A DNA stretch of 64,000 bases from Micromonospora peucetia (GTDB lineage Bacteria; Actinomycetota; Actinomycetes; Mycobacteriales; Micromonosporaceae): contig NZ_FMIC01000002.1 of assembly GCF_900091625.1 (NCBI RefSeq), forward strand, positions 1,736,001 to 1,800,000, read 5' to 3'. The notes below the pieces were generated by a model, which saw only the letters and a program-made list of their open reading frames with translations, searched no databases and had not been told where the DNA came from. Numbering within the stretch: the first letter of the stretch is position 1; the number at the start of each line of letters is the position of its first letter. Both the position numbers and the translations under genes were made by a program. This document shows positions 52,365 to 60,432 of the stretch, piece by piece.

Positions 52365-53564
52365 ATGACCATCCGCCGGGTGAACGCCGAGGAACGACTG
52401 ACCACCAGCTTCCCGCTCCAGGCGTACGCGTTCGAGACGTCGCCGCGCAGCGCGGCCCGGGCGGAGGAGTTCCGCGACTACCTGCCCTACAACGAGGGCA
52501 ACCGGACGCTGGTCGTCGAGGAGAACGGCGTCACGCTGGCCGCCGCCTCGGCGATCCCGATGCGGCAGAACGTGCGCGGCGAGGTGCTGCCGATGGCCGG
52601 CGTCGCCGGGGTGGCCACCCACCCGCTGGCCCGCCGGCAGGGGCACGTACGTGGCCTGCTGCACCAACTGCTCGACGAGATGCGCGACGAGGGGCACCAG
52701 CTGAGCGCGCTGTACCCGTTCCGGCCGTCGTTCTACGCCCGGTTCGGCTACGTGGGGCTGCCGGCGCCGCGTACCGTCACGTTCTCGCCGGCCGACCTGG
52801 ACGGGCTGCTCCGCGCCGACCTGCCGGGCGAGGTGCGCTGGGAGCGGATCGGCGGGGGCTACCAGGACTGGCGCACGTTCACCGAACGGTGTCTGGGTGA
52901 GCGGCACGGCTTCGCGATCTTCCCCGGCTACCGGGACGTGGGGCTGCGCGACCGCGACGAGCACTGGCTGCTGACGGCCCGCTCCGGCGGCACGGTCACC
53001 GGCGCGGTGATCTACCGGATCGACGACCACGGCGGCACGCTGGCCGCCGGCGACCTGCTCGCCGGCGACCCGGTCGCCCGGACGCTGCTGTTGCAGTTCT
53101 TCGCCCGGCACGTCGACCAGGTGGAGCGGGTGACCCTCCAGCTCCCCGCCGACGAGCTGCCGGAGCTGTGGCTGACCGACCTGGCCGTGCACGTCGAGGC
53201 ACGGGTGGCCCGACCGAACGCCGCCGCGCCGATGGCCCGGCTGCTGTCCGTCGACGCGTTGGCGGGGCTGCCCGTCGGGCCGGGTCGGGTGCGGGTGGAG
53301 CTGACCGGCGACCGCTGGCTGGCCGGGTCGTGCCTGCTGGACGGCACGACCGGCACGCTGGAGCTGGTCACCGGCGCCGCCGCCACCGCCGGCTCGCCGC
53401 CGACCGCCACGCTGACCGCCGCCGGCATCTCCGCCCTGGCGTACGGGGTGCTGGACCCGGTGGAGGTGGGCCTGCGAGGGCTGGGCACCATGTCGACGGA
53501 CGCCGCGACGGAGCTGCGCCGCCTCTTCCCGCGCCAACTCCCCTACCTCTTCGCCGACTTCTAA
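52365..53564 (+). CDS. Eis-like GNAT N-acetyltransferase
   Basis: 399 residues. Two GNAT-like lobes plus a C-terminal sterol-carrier-like part. The N-terminal acetyl-CoA site is MAGVAGVATHPLARRQGHVRGLLHQLL, then LYPFRPSFYARFGYVGLP. The tri-domain length matches Eis of mycobacteria and actinomycete homologues, which acetylate amines including aminoglycosides. The C-terminal end (RLFPRQLPYLFADF) supplies the terminal carboxylate used as general base in Eis. Real substrate unknown. Confidence 0.88.
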   Translation: MTIRRVNAEERLTTSFPLQAYAFETSPRSAARAEEFRDYLPYNEGNRTLVVEENGVTLAAASAIPMRQNVRGEVLPMAGVAGVATHPLARRQGHVRGLLHQLLDEMRDEGHQLSALYPFRPSFYARFGYVGLPAPRTVTFSPADLDGLLRADLPGEVRWERIGGGYQDWRTFTERCLGERHGFAIFPGYRDVGLRDRDEHWLLTARSGGTVTGAVIYRIDDHGGTLAAGDLLAGDPVARTLLLQFFARHVDQVERVTLQLPADELPELWLTDLAVHVEARVARPNAAAPMARLLSVDALAGLPVGPGRVRVELTGDRWLAGSCLLDGTTGTLELVTGAAATAGSPPTATLTAAGISALAYGVLDPVEVGLRGLGTMSTDAATELRRLFPRQLPYLFADF

Positions 53565-53586
53565 TCCCCCACCCCTCGATCGCCTC

Positions 53587-53647
53587 GTTGATCAAGAGGT
53601 TTGCGTTCTCCGTGGTGCCGATCCAGGACACAAACCTCTTGATCAAC
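53587..53647. terminator. 17-bp perfect inverted repeat between convergent genes
   Basis: GTTGATCAAGAGGTTTG at 53587-53603 and its exact complement at 53631-53647, 27-base loop. Located between the GNAT and epimerase genes, so it probably ends both transcripts. Confidence 0.8.
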
Positions 53648-53673
53648 CCGAGCGGTGGCGGGTGGGTGGGGGG

Positions 53674-54756
53674 TTAGTTGGGGTTGCCGTGGCCGGCAGG
53701 GCGACCGCGTAGCAGGGCCGCCGGCCGGCCGGGGCGGTCGGTGGCCGCCGACATCGGTGGGCTGGCGGTGTGCGCACCCTCGGCCATGCCGGCGAAGAGT
53801 TCCTTCAACGCGCTCACCGCGTCGTGGCGCGGGTGCCAGCCCAACTCCGTCTCGGCGCGCTCGCTCGACATCAGCGGGGCGTGCAGCGCCAACTCCACCC
53901 AGCCGGCGTCGACCGGTTGCAGCCGCGCCCGCCAGGTCAGCGCGGCGGCGGCGCGCAGCACCGGGGCGGCCACGGGCACCGTCCAGCCGTGGAAGTGCCG
54001 GGCCACCAGCTCCGGAGTCAGCACCGGGTCCGCGGCGACGTTGAACGCGCCGCGCGCGTCACCCAGAACCGCCCGGGCGTACGCGTCGGCGACATCGTCG
54101 GTGTGCACCGCCTGCATCCGCAGCCGAGGATTCGTCGGCACCAGCGGGATCCGGCCGAAGCGGAGCAGCCGGACAGGCGCGAACGGGCCGAGAAAGTAAC
54201 GGGTGATCTCGGTGGCCGCCGCCCGCTGGAAGTTCAGTCCGGGCCGCAGCCGCACCACCCGCAGCCCGGGATGCTCCCGCTCGGCGCGGTCGAGCAGCGC
54301 CTCCACCTCAGCCTTGTCCCGGCTGTACGACGAACCGGGCACCCCCGTCGCCGGCCAGCGCTCGGAGACCGGGCGGTCCTTCGGGCCGGACGCATAGGTG
54401 CCGACCGACGACGCGTACACGAGAGCCGGCACCTTGGCGCGGACCACCGCGTCGATCACGGCCGTGCTGCCGCCGACGTTGGTCCGGTACAGCACCCGCT
54501 GGTCGTGGCTGGGCTGGATCTGCCAGGCCAGGTGCACCACCGCATCGGCCCCGGCGAAGACCTCGGCGAGCTGGCCGGCCGCCCCGGGCAGTCCGATGTC
54601 GCAGGAGTGCCACTCCACCTGGTCGTACGGCTCGCCGCAGTCCGGCCCGGGCAACCGCCGCACCACCCCGGCGAGGTCCAGTCCACGTTCCCGCCGCAGC
54701 CGGCGCAACAGGGCGGTGCCCGCGTTGCCGGTCGCCCCCACCACCACGATCCGCAT
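53674..54756 (-). CDS. NAD-dependent epimerase/dehydratase (extended SDR)
   Basis: 360 residues. N-terminal Rossmann motif VVGATGNAGTALLRRLRRE, then DAVVHLAWQIQPSHD, the SSVGTYA stretch and the catalytic Tyr-Lys in SSYSRDKAEVEALLD. C-terminal substrate domain LQPVDAGWVELALHAPLMSS. Substrate likely a nucleotide sugar or similar; not determinable. Confidence 0.88.
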   Translation of the reverse strand: MRIVVVGATGNAGTALLRRLRRERGLDLAGVVRRLPGPDCGEPYDQVEWHSCDIGLPGAAGQLAEVFAGADAVVHLAWQIQPSHDQRVLYRTNVGGSTAVIDAVVRAKVPALVYASSVGTYASGPKDRPVSERWPATGVPGSSYSRDKAEVEALLDRAEREHPGLRVVRLRPGLNFQRAAATEITRYFLGPFAPVRLLRFGRIPLVPTNPRLRMQAVHTDDVADAYARAVLGDARGAFNVAADPVLTPELVARHFHGWTVPVAAPVLRAAAALTWRARLQPVDAGWVELALHAPLMSSERAETELGWHPRHDAVSALKELFAGMAEGAHTASPPMSAATDRPGRPAALLRGRPAGHGNPN

Positions 54757-54774
54757 GCCCCGGTCCGTACCCGG

Positions 54775-55179
54775 TCAGCCACGAGTCAATCGCGCTGCCG
54801 CTCGCCGCCGTCGGGGCCGGGGCGAGTCACGGACCCAGCTCTGCTTCCCGCCCCGGCGCCGGCCGTCCGAGGCGGCCAGGCAGCGTGGGCAGATCCGGCC
54901 GACCGGGTCCGCCTCGGTGAGTACGTCCGTGGAGGCGTACTCGAACCGCACATGCGGAAACCGGCGCAGCCGGGTCCGGCTGAGCGGGAGCCCGCAGACG
55001 GTCTGGTTCTGCCCGGGCAGCCAGGCGTGCACCTCTCCGGCCGGATCCCGTACGCCGTCCGGCCCCGTCTCCTCGCCGGAGGCCGCCACGGCCGGGGTGC
55101 TGCTCATCCTCATACGGGCCCGGTTCCCCCACGCCCACCCGCCCATGCCTGCCGCGCCGGTGGTGGCGACGTCGGTCAC
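54775..55179 (-). CDS. hypothetical protein with small zinc-binding-type motif
   Basis: 134 residues as drawn; ATG codons at 55146, 55113 and 55107 are shorter alternatives and the start is unsure. QNQTVCGLPLSRTRLRRFPH followed by GRICPRCLAASD suggests a C-x-n-CPRC zinc site. The C-terminus is Arg-rich. Similar small proteins are common in actinobacteria; function unknown. Overlaps the SDR gene region by none (19-base gap). Confidence 0.6.
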   Translation of the reverse strand: MTDVATTGAAGMGGWAWGNRARMRMSSTPAVAASGEETGPDGVRDPAGEVHAWLPGQNQTVCGLPLSRTRLRRFPHVRFEYASTDVLTEADPVGRICPRCLAASDGRRRGGKQSWVRDSPRPRRRRAAARLTRG

Positions 55180-55224
55180 CGCGCCGGTGATGGCGACGGC
55201 GCGGCTCTCTTAGCGCGGCGATGC

Positions 55225-55716
55225 TCAGCCCCGCCGGGTCAGCAGGGCCGCGATCAGGCAGGCGAAGGCGGCCACCGAGGAGAGCGTGCGGACGAGGTTC
55301 CAGCGCACCCAGGCCGCCTCGAACCAGAGCCGCACGTCGGCCAGGTCGGCGATCCGGTCCACCGGGCCGGCCGCCTCCAACCGGTCGTTGAGCGGCACGT
55401 TGAGGCGGATGGTGACGCCCAGGGTGACCAGATAGCAGGCCAGCGCGGCGACGGTCCAGAGCAGGACCGGCCCGCCCCGGGTGAGGTGCGCCGCGGCGGT
55501 CACGGCGAGCAGCAGCAGCGCGCCGAGGAAGGCACCCAGGAACCAGCCGTTGAGGATCTTCCGGTTGATCGACTGCATCGTGCCGACCAGCGTCCGGTCG
55601 TCGGTCGCGGCCAGGCCCGGCATGACCGCGCAGGTGAACGCGAAGAACAGCCCCGCCACCAGCCCGCTGGTCAGGGTCGCCCCGGCCAGGGCGGCGGTAC
55701 GGATCGTCTCGGTCAA
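55225..55716 (-). CDS. DUF1772 (anthrone oxygenase-like) membrane protein
   Basis: 163 residues, four hydrophobic helices. FFAFTCAVMPGLAATDDRTL, QSINRKILNGWFLGAFLGAL and TIRLNVPLNDRLEAAGP are the DUF1772 signature segments, with conserved Asn and Asp. The family includes polyketide anthrone oxygenases, but most actinobacterial members have no known role. No polyketide genes nearby. Confidence 0.87.
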   Translation of the reverse strand: MTETIRTAALAGATLTSGLVAGLFFAFTCAVMPGLAATDDRTLVGTMQSINRKILNGWFLGAFLGALLLLAVTAAAHLTRGGPVLLWTVAALACYLVTLGVTIRLNVPLNDRLEAAGPVDRIADLADVRLWFEAAWVRWNLVRTLSSVAAFACLIAALLTRRG

Positions 55717-55821
55717 GGTGGTCCTCCCCCGTTGTCGTCCCCACCAGTCAACCGCCCCGCGATCCCCCCGCCCATGGCCAACCCACTCACCCCCATAAGC
55801 ACCCGTCCACCACCCCCTCGG

Positions 55822-55857
55822 CCCGCCCCTCCACCCGCCCCTCCACCCGCCCCTCCA
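55822..55857. repeat. CCCGCCCCTCCA x3 tandem 12-mer
   Basis: Three perfect 12-base units just upstream of a hexanucleotide run. Confidence 0.8.
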
Positions 55858-55866
55858 CCCGCTCCG

Positions 55867-55937
55867 GCGTCAGCGTCAGCGTCAGCGTCAGCGTCAGCGT
55901 CAGCGTCAGCGTCAGCGTCAGCGTCAGCGTCAGCGTC
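55867..55937. repeat. (GCGTCA)12 hexanucleotide microsatellite
   Basis: About twelve uninterrupted six-base units. In the minus frame overlapping it the reading is Asp-Ala repeats. It lies between convergent genes and touches the next hairpin. Confidence 0.9.
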
Positions 55938-56008
55938 GATCATGGAGTTGTGGCCCTCAAGATGTGCCACTCGCACTTTTTGCCCGGGCCATAACTGCAT
56001 GATCGACG
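55934..56008. repeat. 23-bp inverted repeat (CGTCGATCATG type) overlapping a gene 3' end
   Basis: CGTCGATCATGGAGTTGTGG (55934 onward) pairs with the arm at 55986-56008, two mismatches in 23, 29-base loop. It encodes the last 20 or so residues of the small minus-strand gene. Confidence 0.82.
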
Positions 56009-56368
56009 ACGCTGGGCCGACGAGGGCGGGGGCCAGGGGCGGGGGCCAGGGGCGGGGGCGGGAAGGGCGCTGGGCGGGAGGGCGGGAGGGCGAGGGGCGG
56101 GTTGACGGGGGCGGGAGGGCGGGGGCGCCCAGGTGGTGAAGCGGTGGGTCAGGTCGGCGCGGGGGCGGGAGGCGTCCAGTTCGGCGAGTTGAGCGAGTTG
56201 GGCGGCGGCCTCGGCCTGGAGGGTGGCGAGGTGGAGCAGCAGGGCGATCCGGTCGGTTCGGTACTCGCCGAGCAGGCGCAGCTTCGCCGCCGAGCAGGGC
56301 CAGGCGATCCCGCAGGCCGTACAACGCCAGGTGGGGCGGGACGGCACATGCTCACGGCGCCGGGTCAC
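55940..56368 (-). CDS. small conserved actinobacterial protein (CxxC...WPC type) with repeat-derived tail
   Basis: 142 residues from GTG 56368. The first 70 residues are RPTWRCTACGIAWPCSAAK then YRTDRIALLLHLATLQAEAAAQLAQLAEL, a pattern of small proteins commonly placed beside DUF397/XRE pairs in Micromonospora-type genomes. The CxxC-x-n-C may bind zinc. The rest is a Pro-rich low-complexity tail, then residues encoded by a hairpin repeat. Start and body are well supported, the tail is probably junk. Confidence 0.6.
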   Translation of the reverse strand: MTRRREHVPSRPTWRCTACGIAWPCSAAKLRLLGEYRTDRIALLLHLATLQAEAAAQLAQLAELDASRPRADLTHRFTTWAPPPSRPRQPAPRPPALPPSALPAPAPGPRPWPPPSSAQRRRSCSYGPGKKCEWHILRATTP

Positions 56369-56449
56369 CGCGACGGCACCTTGACGACGTCGCCCGGTCC
56401 ACCCGGACGGAGGCGTACCGCTCGCGTGGCCGGAGCGTGCTGTCCGGGT

Positions 56450-56623
56450 TCAGCCCTCGGCCACGCGGCTCGACCCACCCCGCACCTGGAACTGGCTCCG
56501 GTCGAGGACCTCAGTGGCATACATCGCGAGCGCCCCGGTGCCGAACTGGTAGGAGTCCTCCGGGACGCGGATGACCTTGCCCGGCGCGATCGTGCGCTCT
56601 TCACTTGGCCTGTCGACTGTCAC
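56450..56623 (-). CDS. small hypothetical protein upstream of CxxC protein
   Basis: 57 residues from GTG 56623, with GGGAGGAAGG just upstream. TIAPGKVIRVPEDSYQFGTG and ALAMYATEVLD form a short SH3-like strand pattern. Companion of the preceding small gene, same strand, 81-base gap. Function unknown. Confidence 0.6.
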   Translation of the reverse strand: MTVDRPSEERTIAPGKVIRVPEDSYQFGTGALAMYATEVLDRSQFQVRGGSSRVAEG

Positions 56624-56866
56624 GCCTTCCTCCCGCCCGTCCGCCTGCTTGCCGATGGAAGGGGGCCGCCGACGGCCGCTTGCCCGAGGGCGGCCCCCGC
56701 GAGAACCACCCCCGGCCAACGCTCCACGGACAGCCCTCGCTGATGACACTCTGCTGTGGAGGCGACTACGCTCGGAAGGCTCCGGAGGTGGCCGGGTCGG
56801 GCTGGCCGAGCCCTTGCCCGACGGGTGGCTTCATGGGTAGTCGATCTTCAAACTGGGAGGCCCTGA
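56624..56866. promoter_or_regulatory. divergent promoter region of small-gene pair and XRE gene
   Basis: 243 bases without a supported gene. GGGAGG at about 56850 serves the XRE gene. No clear palindrome seen. Confidence 0.35.
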
Positions 56867-57667
56867 ATGGCCGACGTGCCGAGTCCGCTCGCCGCCTTCA
56901 TCCTGGGCGAGATCCGTCGCGCCCGGGGCGGCGCCGGCATGACGCAGGAGACGTTCGGCCGGGGCGCTGGCTTCAGCGCGTCGCACGTCAGCGCCGTCGA
57001 AGGCGGCACCCGGGCGCTGACGATCGACTTCATCAAGGGCGCCGACCGGGCCCTCAGAACCGGCGGACTGTTCGAACGGCTCGTCGCCAGCCTCGGCGCC
57101 CCGTCCTGGTTCCTGCCCTGGCTCGACGCCGAACGCACGGCCACCCAACTCCGCTACTTCGAGCCGAACCTGATCCCAGGTCTGCTCCAGACGGACGCCT
57201 ATGCCCGCGCGGTGCTTCGGCTCGATCCCCGACTCAGCGATGACGAGATCGAACGGCGGGTGATGGCGCGAGTCGAGCGACAGGTGATCCTGACGCGCGA
57301 GCCGCCGCCACAACTCGTCGTCGTGGTAGACGAACAGGCGATCCGGCGCGCCGGTGAGGGCAGCGAGAAAGTGATGGCTGAGCAGTTGACGCACCTACTA
57401 GCCTGCGCGGAGCGACCGCACATCAGCGTGCATGTCGTCCCGGCTGACGTCGGGCTACACGCGGGGCTCTCGGGCCCGCTGTCGCTGGCACGCCTGGCCG
57501 GCGGAAGTTGGGTGGGGCACTTGGAAAACCAGCTCGGCGGAGACGTCGTAGATCGACCGGAAAAGCTGGATACGCTCTTCGATCGATGGGAAAGCGTCCG
57601 CACCGAGGCGCTGCCGAGGCGGCAGTCCCTCAACCTGATCAAGGAAGTAGTGAGTCCATGGATCTAA
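56867..57667 (+). CDS. XRE-family regulator with DUF5753 domain
   Basis: 266 residues. HTH MTQETFGRGAGFSASHVSAVEGGTRALTIDFI, then the DUF5753 ligand-like domain (LRYFEPNLIPGLLQTDAYARAVL, RVERQVILTREPPPQLVVVVDEQAIRR, ISVHVVPADVGLHAGLSG). These partner a DUF397 protein, encoded by the overlapping gene next door; the Streptomyces WhiJ/BldB-type pairs control development. Confidence 0.9.
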   Translation: MADVPSPLAAFILGEIRRARGGAGMTQETFGRGAGFSASHVSAVEGGTRALTIDFIKGADRALRTGGLFERLVASLGAPSWFLPWLDAERTATQLRYFEPNLIPGLLQTDAYARAVLRLDPRLSDDEIERRVMARVERQVILTREPPPQLVVVVDEQAIRRAGEGSEKVMAEQLTHLLACAERPHISVHVVPADVGLHAGLSGPLSLARLAGGSWVGHLENQLGGDVVDRPEKLDTLFDRWESVRTEALPRRQSLNLIKEVVSPWI

Positions 57668-57849
57668 CTGGCGCCTTGTGGCGGAAGTCCACCCGGAGCG
57701 GGACCAGCGGCGGGAACTGCGTCGAGGTGGCCGACAACCTGCCCGGCGTGGTCGCCGTCCGCGACTCGAAGGACCCGACCGGCCCGGCCCTGACCTTCGC
57801 CCCCACGGCCTGGCGCGCGTTCCTCGCCCCCACCGCCCGGCGGGCCTGA
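57658..57849 (+). CDS. DUF397 protein, partner of upstream XRE
   Basis: 63 residues; ATG 57658 overlaps the XRE gene by 10 bases. The WRKSTRSGTSGGNCVEVADN start, VAVRDSKDPTGPALTF and final AWRAFL are the full DUF397 pattern. DUF397 proteins oppose their XRE partner; some pairs behave like toxin-antitoxin modules. Confidence 0.92.
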   Translation: MDLTGALWRKSTRSGTSGGNCVEVADNLPGVVAVRDSKDPTGPALTFAPTAWRAFLAPTARRA

Positions 57850-57995
57850 CCGCCTGCGTACGCCCGGAGATGCCCGTCCCTCGACGGCGGGCGCTCCGGC
57901 GGCGAGGTTTGCCCGGCGGCCCCGAGCTGCCGGTGTCAACGGCGGCGCGAAAGCCGAAAGCCGCGACCGGCCGCCGTCCGGTAATCTGAGCGCGC

Positions 57996-58070
57996 GGGCC
58001 GCTAGCTCAATGGCAGAGCTGTGGACTTTTAATCCATAGGTTCAGGGTTCGAGTCCCTGGCGGCCCACCA
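57996..58070 (+). tRNA. tRNA-Lys (anticodon TTT)
   Basis: 75 bases with encoded CCA (58068-58070). Acceptor stem GGGCCGC / GCGGCCC, D-arm TAGCTCAATGGCAGAGC, anticodon loop CTTTTAA with TTT at 58028-58030, T-arm GGTTCGAGTCC. A decayed integrase follows, so the 3' end is a probable attachment site. Confidence 0.96.
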
Positions 58071-58132
58071 CAAACCGCCCCTGAGCTGCGAGAACGTCGG
58101 ACCAAGATCACCGGGCACAACCAGGGCACAAC

Positions 58133-58558
58133 TCAACTCCGATCTTGGTCCGCGCGAGGATCCCGCCGCGTGCTGTCTGCGTCTCGCAGGAGGCCACCGA
58201 CCAGGCCCCGCGGCCGGTCCTTCTTCGGCATCCAGTGGACGTAGGTCTCCAACGTGATCCGCAGGTTGGCGTGCCGCAGCGCCTTCTGCACCTCCTGAGG
58301 CTCCACGCCGTTACTCATCAGCGTGGTAGCGAAGAAGTGGCGCAGAGAGTGGAAGGTCCCTTCCTTCGGCCAGCCGGCCGCCTCGCGCCAGTCCGCCCAC
58401 AACTCCGACCAGTAGGTGTCAGCCAGCAGCTTCCCCCGCGACGACGTGAACAGGAACGCCACCGAACGAGTCAGCCGCTCCCCCGTGGTGATGTCGGGAA
58501 GCTCGAACTCGACGGGTCCGACCGCGGTGAGGTGCGCGGCGAGCTCTTCGGCAACCAC
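58133..58558 (-). pseudogene. tyrosine recombinase (integrase) C-terminal remnant
   Basis: 141 codons. FHSLRHFFATTLMSNGVEPQ (HxxR active site), QKALRHANLRITLETYVHW with the nucleophilic Tyr. The N-terminal core-binding domain and the first catalytic Arg are missing; no matching frame is found upstream in 58559-58758. It points toward the tRNA-Lys as usual for tRNA-targeting integrases. Confidence 0.8.
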
Positions 58559-58758
58559 GGCTCACTCTGGCGGGGATGCCGCCGGGCCGCCGTGGTCGTC
58601 ATTCGGTGCTGGGCTTGGCCGAGGTGGGATTGCCGAGTCCTTGACCAGTGAGCGCAGGCGGACCGCGCCACAGGTCAGAGCATTGCACCGACTCCTGGAT
58701 AGATCGGGTTCAGTGGTAGCCCCTCTTGGACCAAGCTTTCTGCGTCAGCGAGTGCTTG

Positions 58759-59237
58759 TCACCAGGGGCAGGTGTAAACCTGGAACGTGCGATTGCCGTT
58801 GTAGCCGGTCCCGGTGACATGCTCAATGATCGCCCACACCCAGTTTTCGTCCGAGCCTGGGTCGGGAATGTTGGCCTCGATCGACAGCGGCTCGCCGTCA
58901 TCGACGGTGAGCTCGCCGTTGGTGTAGACGGCGCGCCGGACTTTCACGCCCTCGTTGACGAGGGTGAATCCGTAGTGCTCGATACGCTGGAAAAGAAGAC
59001 GGTCAGGGTGTTGCGCCCGGGTCTGGCATCGACGACGTGCAGCATCTCCGGGTCCCAGAGTTGTTGCCACTCTTGATCTCTGGCGACAAAGACAACGTCG
59101 TGAGCGAGCCCGCTGGTCGCCTCCTCGGAGGTAGCCAGCGCGCCCGTGGCGGTCGCGGTCGCCGACAGAAGTGCAAGCGGGTCTTCTCCGCGCGCGAACA
59201 AAGCTGACGTGTTCCACCCCATGATGACATTGTGCAC
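58759..59237 (-). pseudogene. frameshifted hypothetical gene
   Basis: A start-like MHNVIMGWNTSALFARGEDP frame from 59237 reads sensibly to NTLTVFFSS, then shifts; the frame below continues FQRIEHYGFTLVNEGVKVRR and IEHVTGTGYNGNRTFQVYTC to 58759. One frameshift about 58985-59005 would restore a protein of about 155 residues. Family not recognised. Part of the decayed integrated segment. Confidence 0.65.
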
Positions 59238-59706
59238 TGCTTCGTTGAGGATCCACGGTTACCGCGACCTTGCCGGTGAAGGCTCAGTGCGTAGACCCGC
59301 CAGCCGAACGAAGATCTCCCGAGGGGCTGGCCACCATTGACTCGGCCGCCCTGGTCCGATGTCACAGACGACTCAGCTCGACAGCGTCGTACGACCCTTT
59401 CGGCTGCGAACCGGCTCGGCGACCGCCATCGCTTCCTGGAGCGCGGATCACCCTTCCAAGGCCCAAGTCCGGGGCGTGACCAGCGCGCCGAGCAGGTCGA
59501 CGCATGCTGCACGAGCCCCCCGTGATCAATTGACGCTGAGCCGGTCCGGCGAGCCCTCAGAGCCCGGTTTTCTGTCAACGGATGAGCACTCGCCGCGACC
59601 GGTGGTATGCCTGGCACTACCCCTGTTCGGGCGTCTGGTGGTAGTGCTTCGAGCCCTCCTCGGGTGATGTGCTGAACATTCCGCTATCACCCAACAGGAG
59701 CAATTA
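59238..59706. other. gap of about 470 bases in decayed island
   Basis: No gene supported. Holds GATGTCACAGACGACTCAGC near 59358 (third copy of the end of the 48175 element), and an 8-bp inverted repeat GCACTACC / GGTAGTGC at 59614-59647. AGGAG at 59694 serves the next gene. Confidence 0.6.
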
Positions 59707-60432
59707 ATGCGTGTTGCGCCGCTGCTTTCCATTGCAGCCCTTATGGCCGTTTCCGGCTGCGCCGACATACGGGCGATCAACGAAACCCGCGACGACCGGC
59801 AGGAGTTCAGCCTCTCCGGCGACCGGCTGGTCATCGACAACGACGGCGCCGACCTGCGCCTGGTCGCCGGTGCTGGCGCTGCCATCGAGGTGCAGCGGTC
59901 GCTGACCGGCAAGGCCACCGTCGACGACAACGCGTCCTGGTCCATGGACGGTGGCACGCTACGGCTGAAGGTCAAGTGCAGCGGCCTCGTGCCCGACTGT
60001 GGCGGCCGGCACATCGTGCACGTGCCGGCCGGCGTCGTGGTCGAGGTGAACAGCGACGCTCCGGTACGGGCCGTCGGGCTCGACGCCGACTTCTCCGCGA
60101 CGGTGACCGATGCCTGGCTACGGGTCGAGGAGTCGACCGGTGCCCTGCGGCTGCACGCCGAGGAGGGCGTCGACGTCACCGGGGCGCGTTCCGCCAATGT
60201 CACCGTCACGTCGACCGGCAGGAGCGTCAACCTGGGCTTCGCCAGCCCGCCCGATCGGGTCGAGGCGCGGGCCGGCGGATCGGTGCAGGTCAGCCTGCCC
60301 GGTGGGCCGGAGACCTACCGCGTCACCGCCGCACCCGGCCGCCCCGCTCTGACCAGCGATCCGGCCAGCAAGCGAACCGTCACCGCCACCGCAGGCGTGG
60401 GCCACACCGCCCAGGTACGGAAGGTGGGCTGA
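59707..60432 (+). CDS. DUF4097-like beta-helix lipoprotein
   Basis: 241 residues; AGGAG 8 bases upstream of ATG. Signal peptide with lipobox AVSGC (Cys 18) predicts an outer-leaflet lipoprotein. The body is repetitive beta (DRLVIDNDGADLRLVAGAG, LRVEESTGALRLHAEEGVDV), as in DUF4097 adhesin-like proteins. It overlaps the ABC ATPase gene by one base (TGATG), so it is probably a subunit or accessory of that transporter. Confidence 0.72.
   Translation: MRVAPLLSIAALMAVSGCADIRAINETRDDRQEFSLSGDRLVIDNDGADLRLVAGAGAAIEVQRSLTGKATVDDNASWSMDGGTLRLKVKCSGLVPDCGGRHIVHVPAGVVVEVNSDAPVRAVGLDADFSATVTDAWLRVEESTGALRLHAEEGVDVTGARSANVTVTSTGRSVNLGFASPPDRVEARAGGSVQVSLPGGPETYRVTAAPGRPALTSDPASKRTVTATAGVGHTAQVRKVG

Noticed and set aside
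55867..55937. Hexanucleotide run as a CRISPR or origin iteron array
   Set aside because: Units are contiguous with no spacers and no DnaA or Rep features nearby.
59614..59647. GCACTACC / GGTAGTGC inverted repeat as a terminator
   Set aside because: Only 8 bp with an 18-base loop and no T-run; could be chance, so not listed as a terminator.
58071..59706. Downstream copy of the tRNA-Lys 3' end marking the other attachment site
   Set aside because: No matching stretch of the T-arm and acceptor sequence was seen in this window; the far site may lie elsewhere or be lost.
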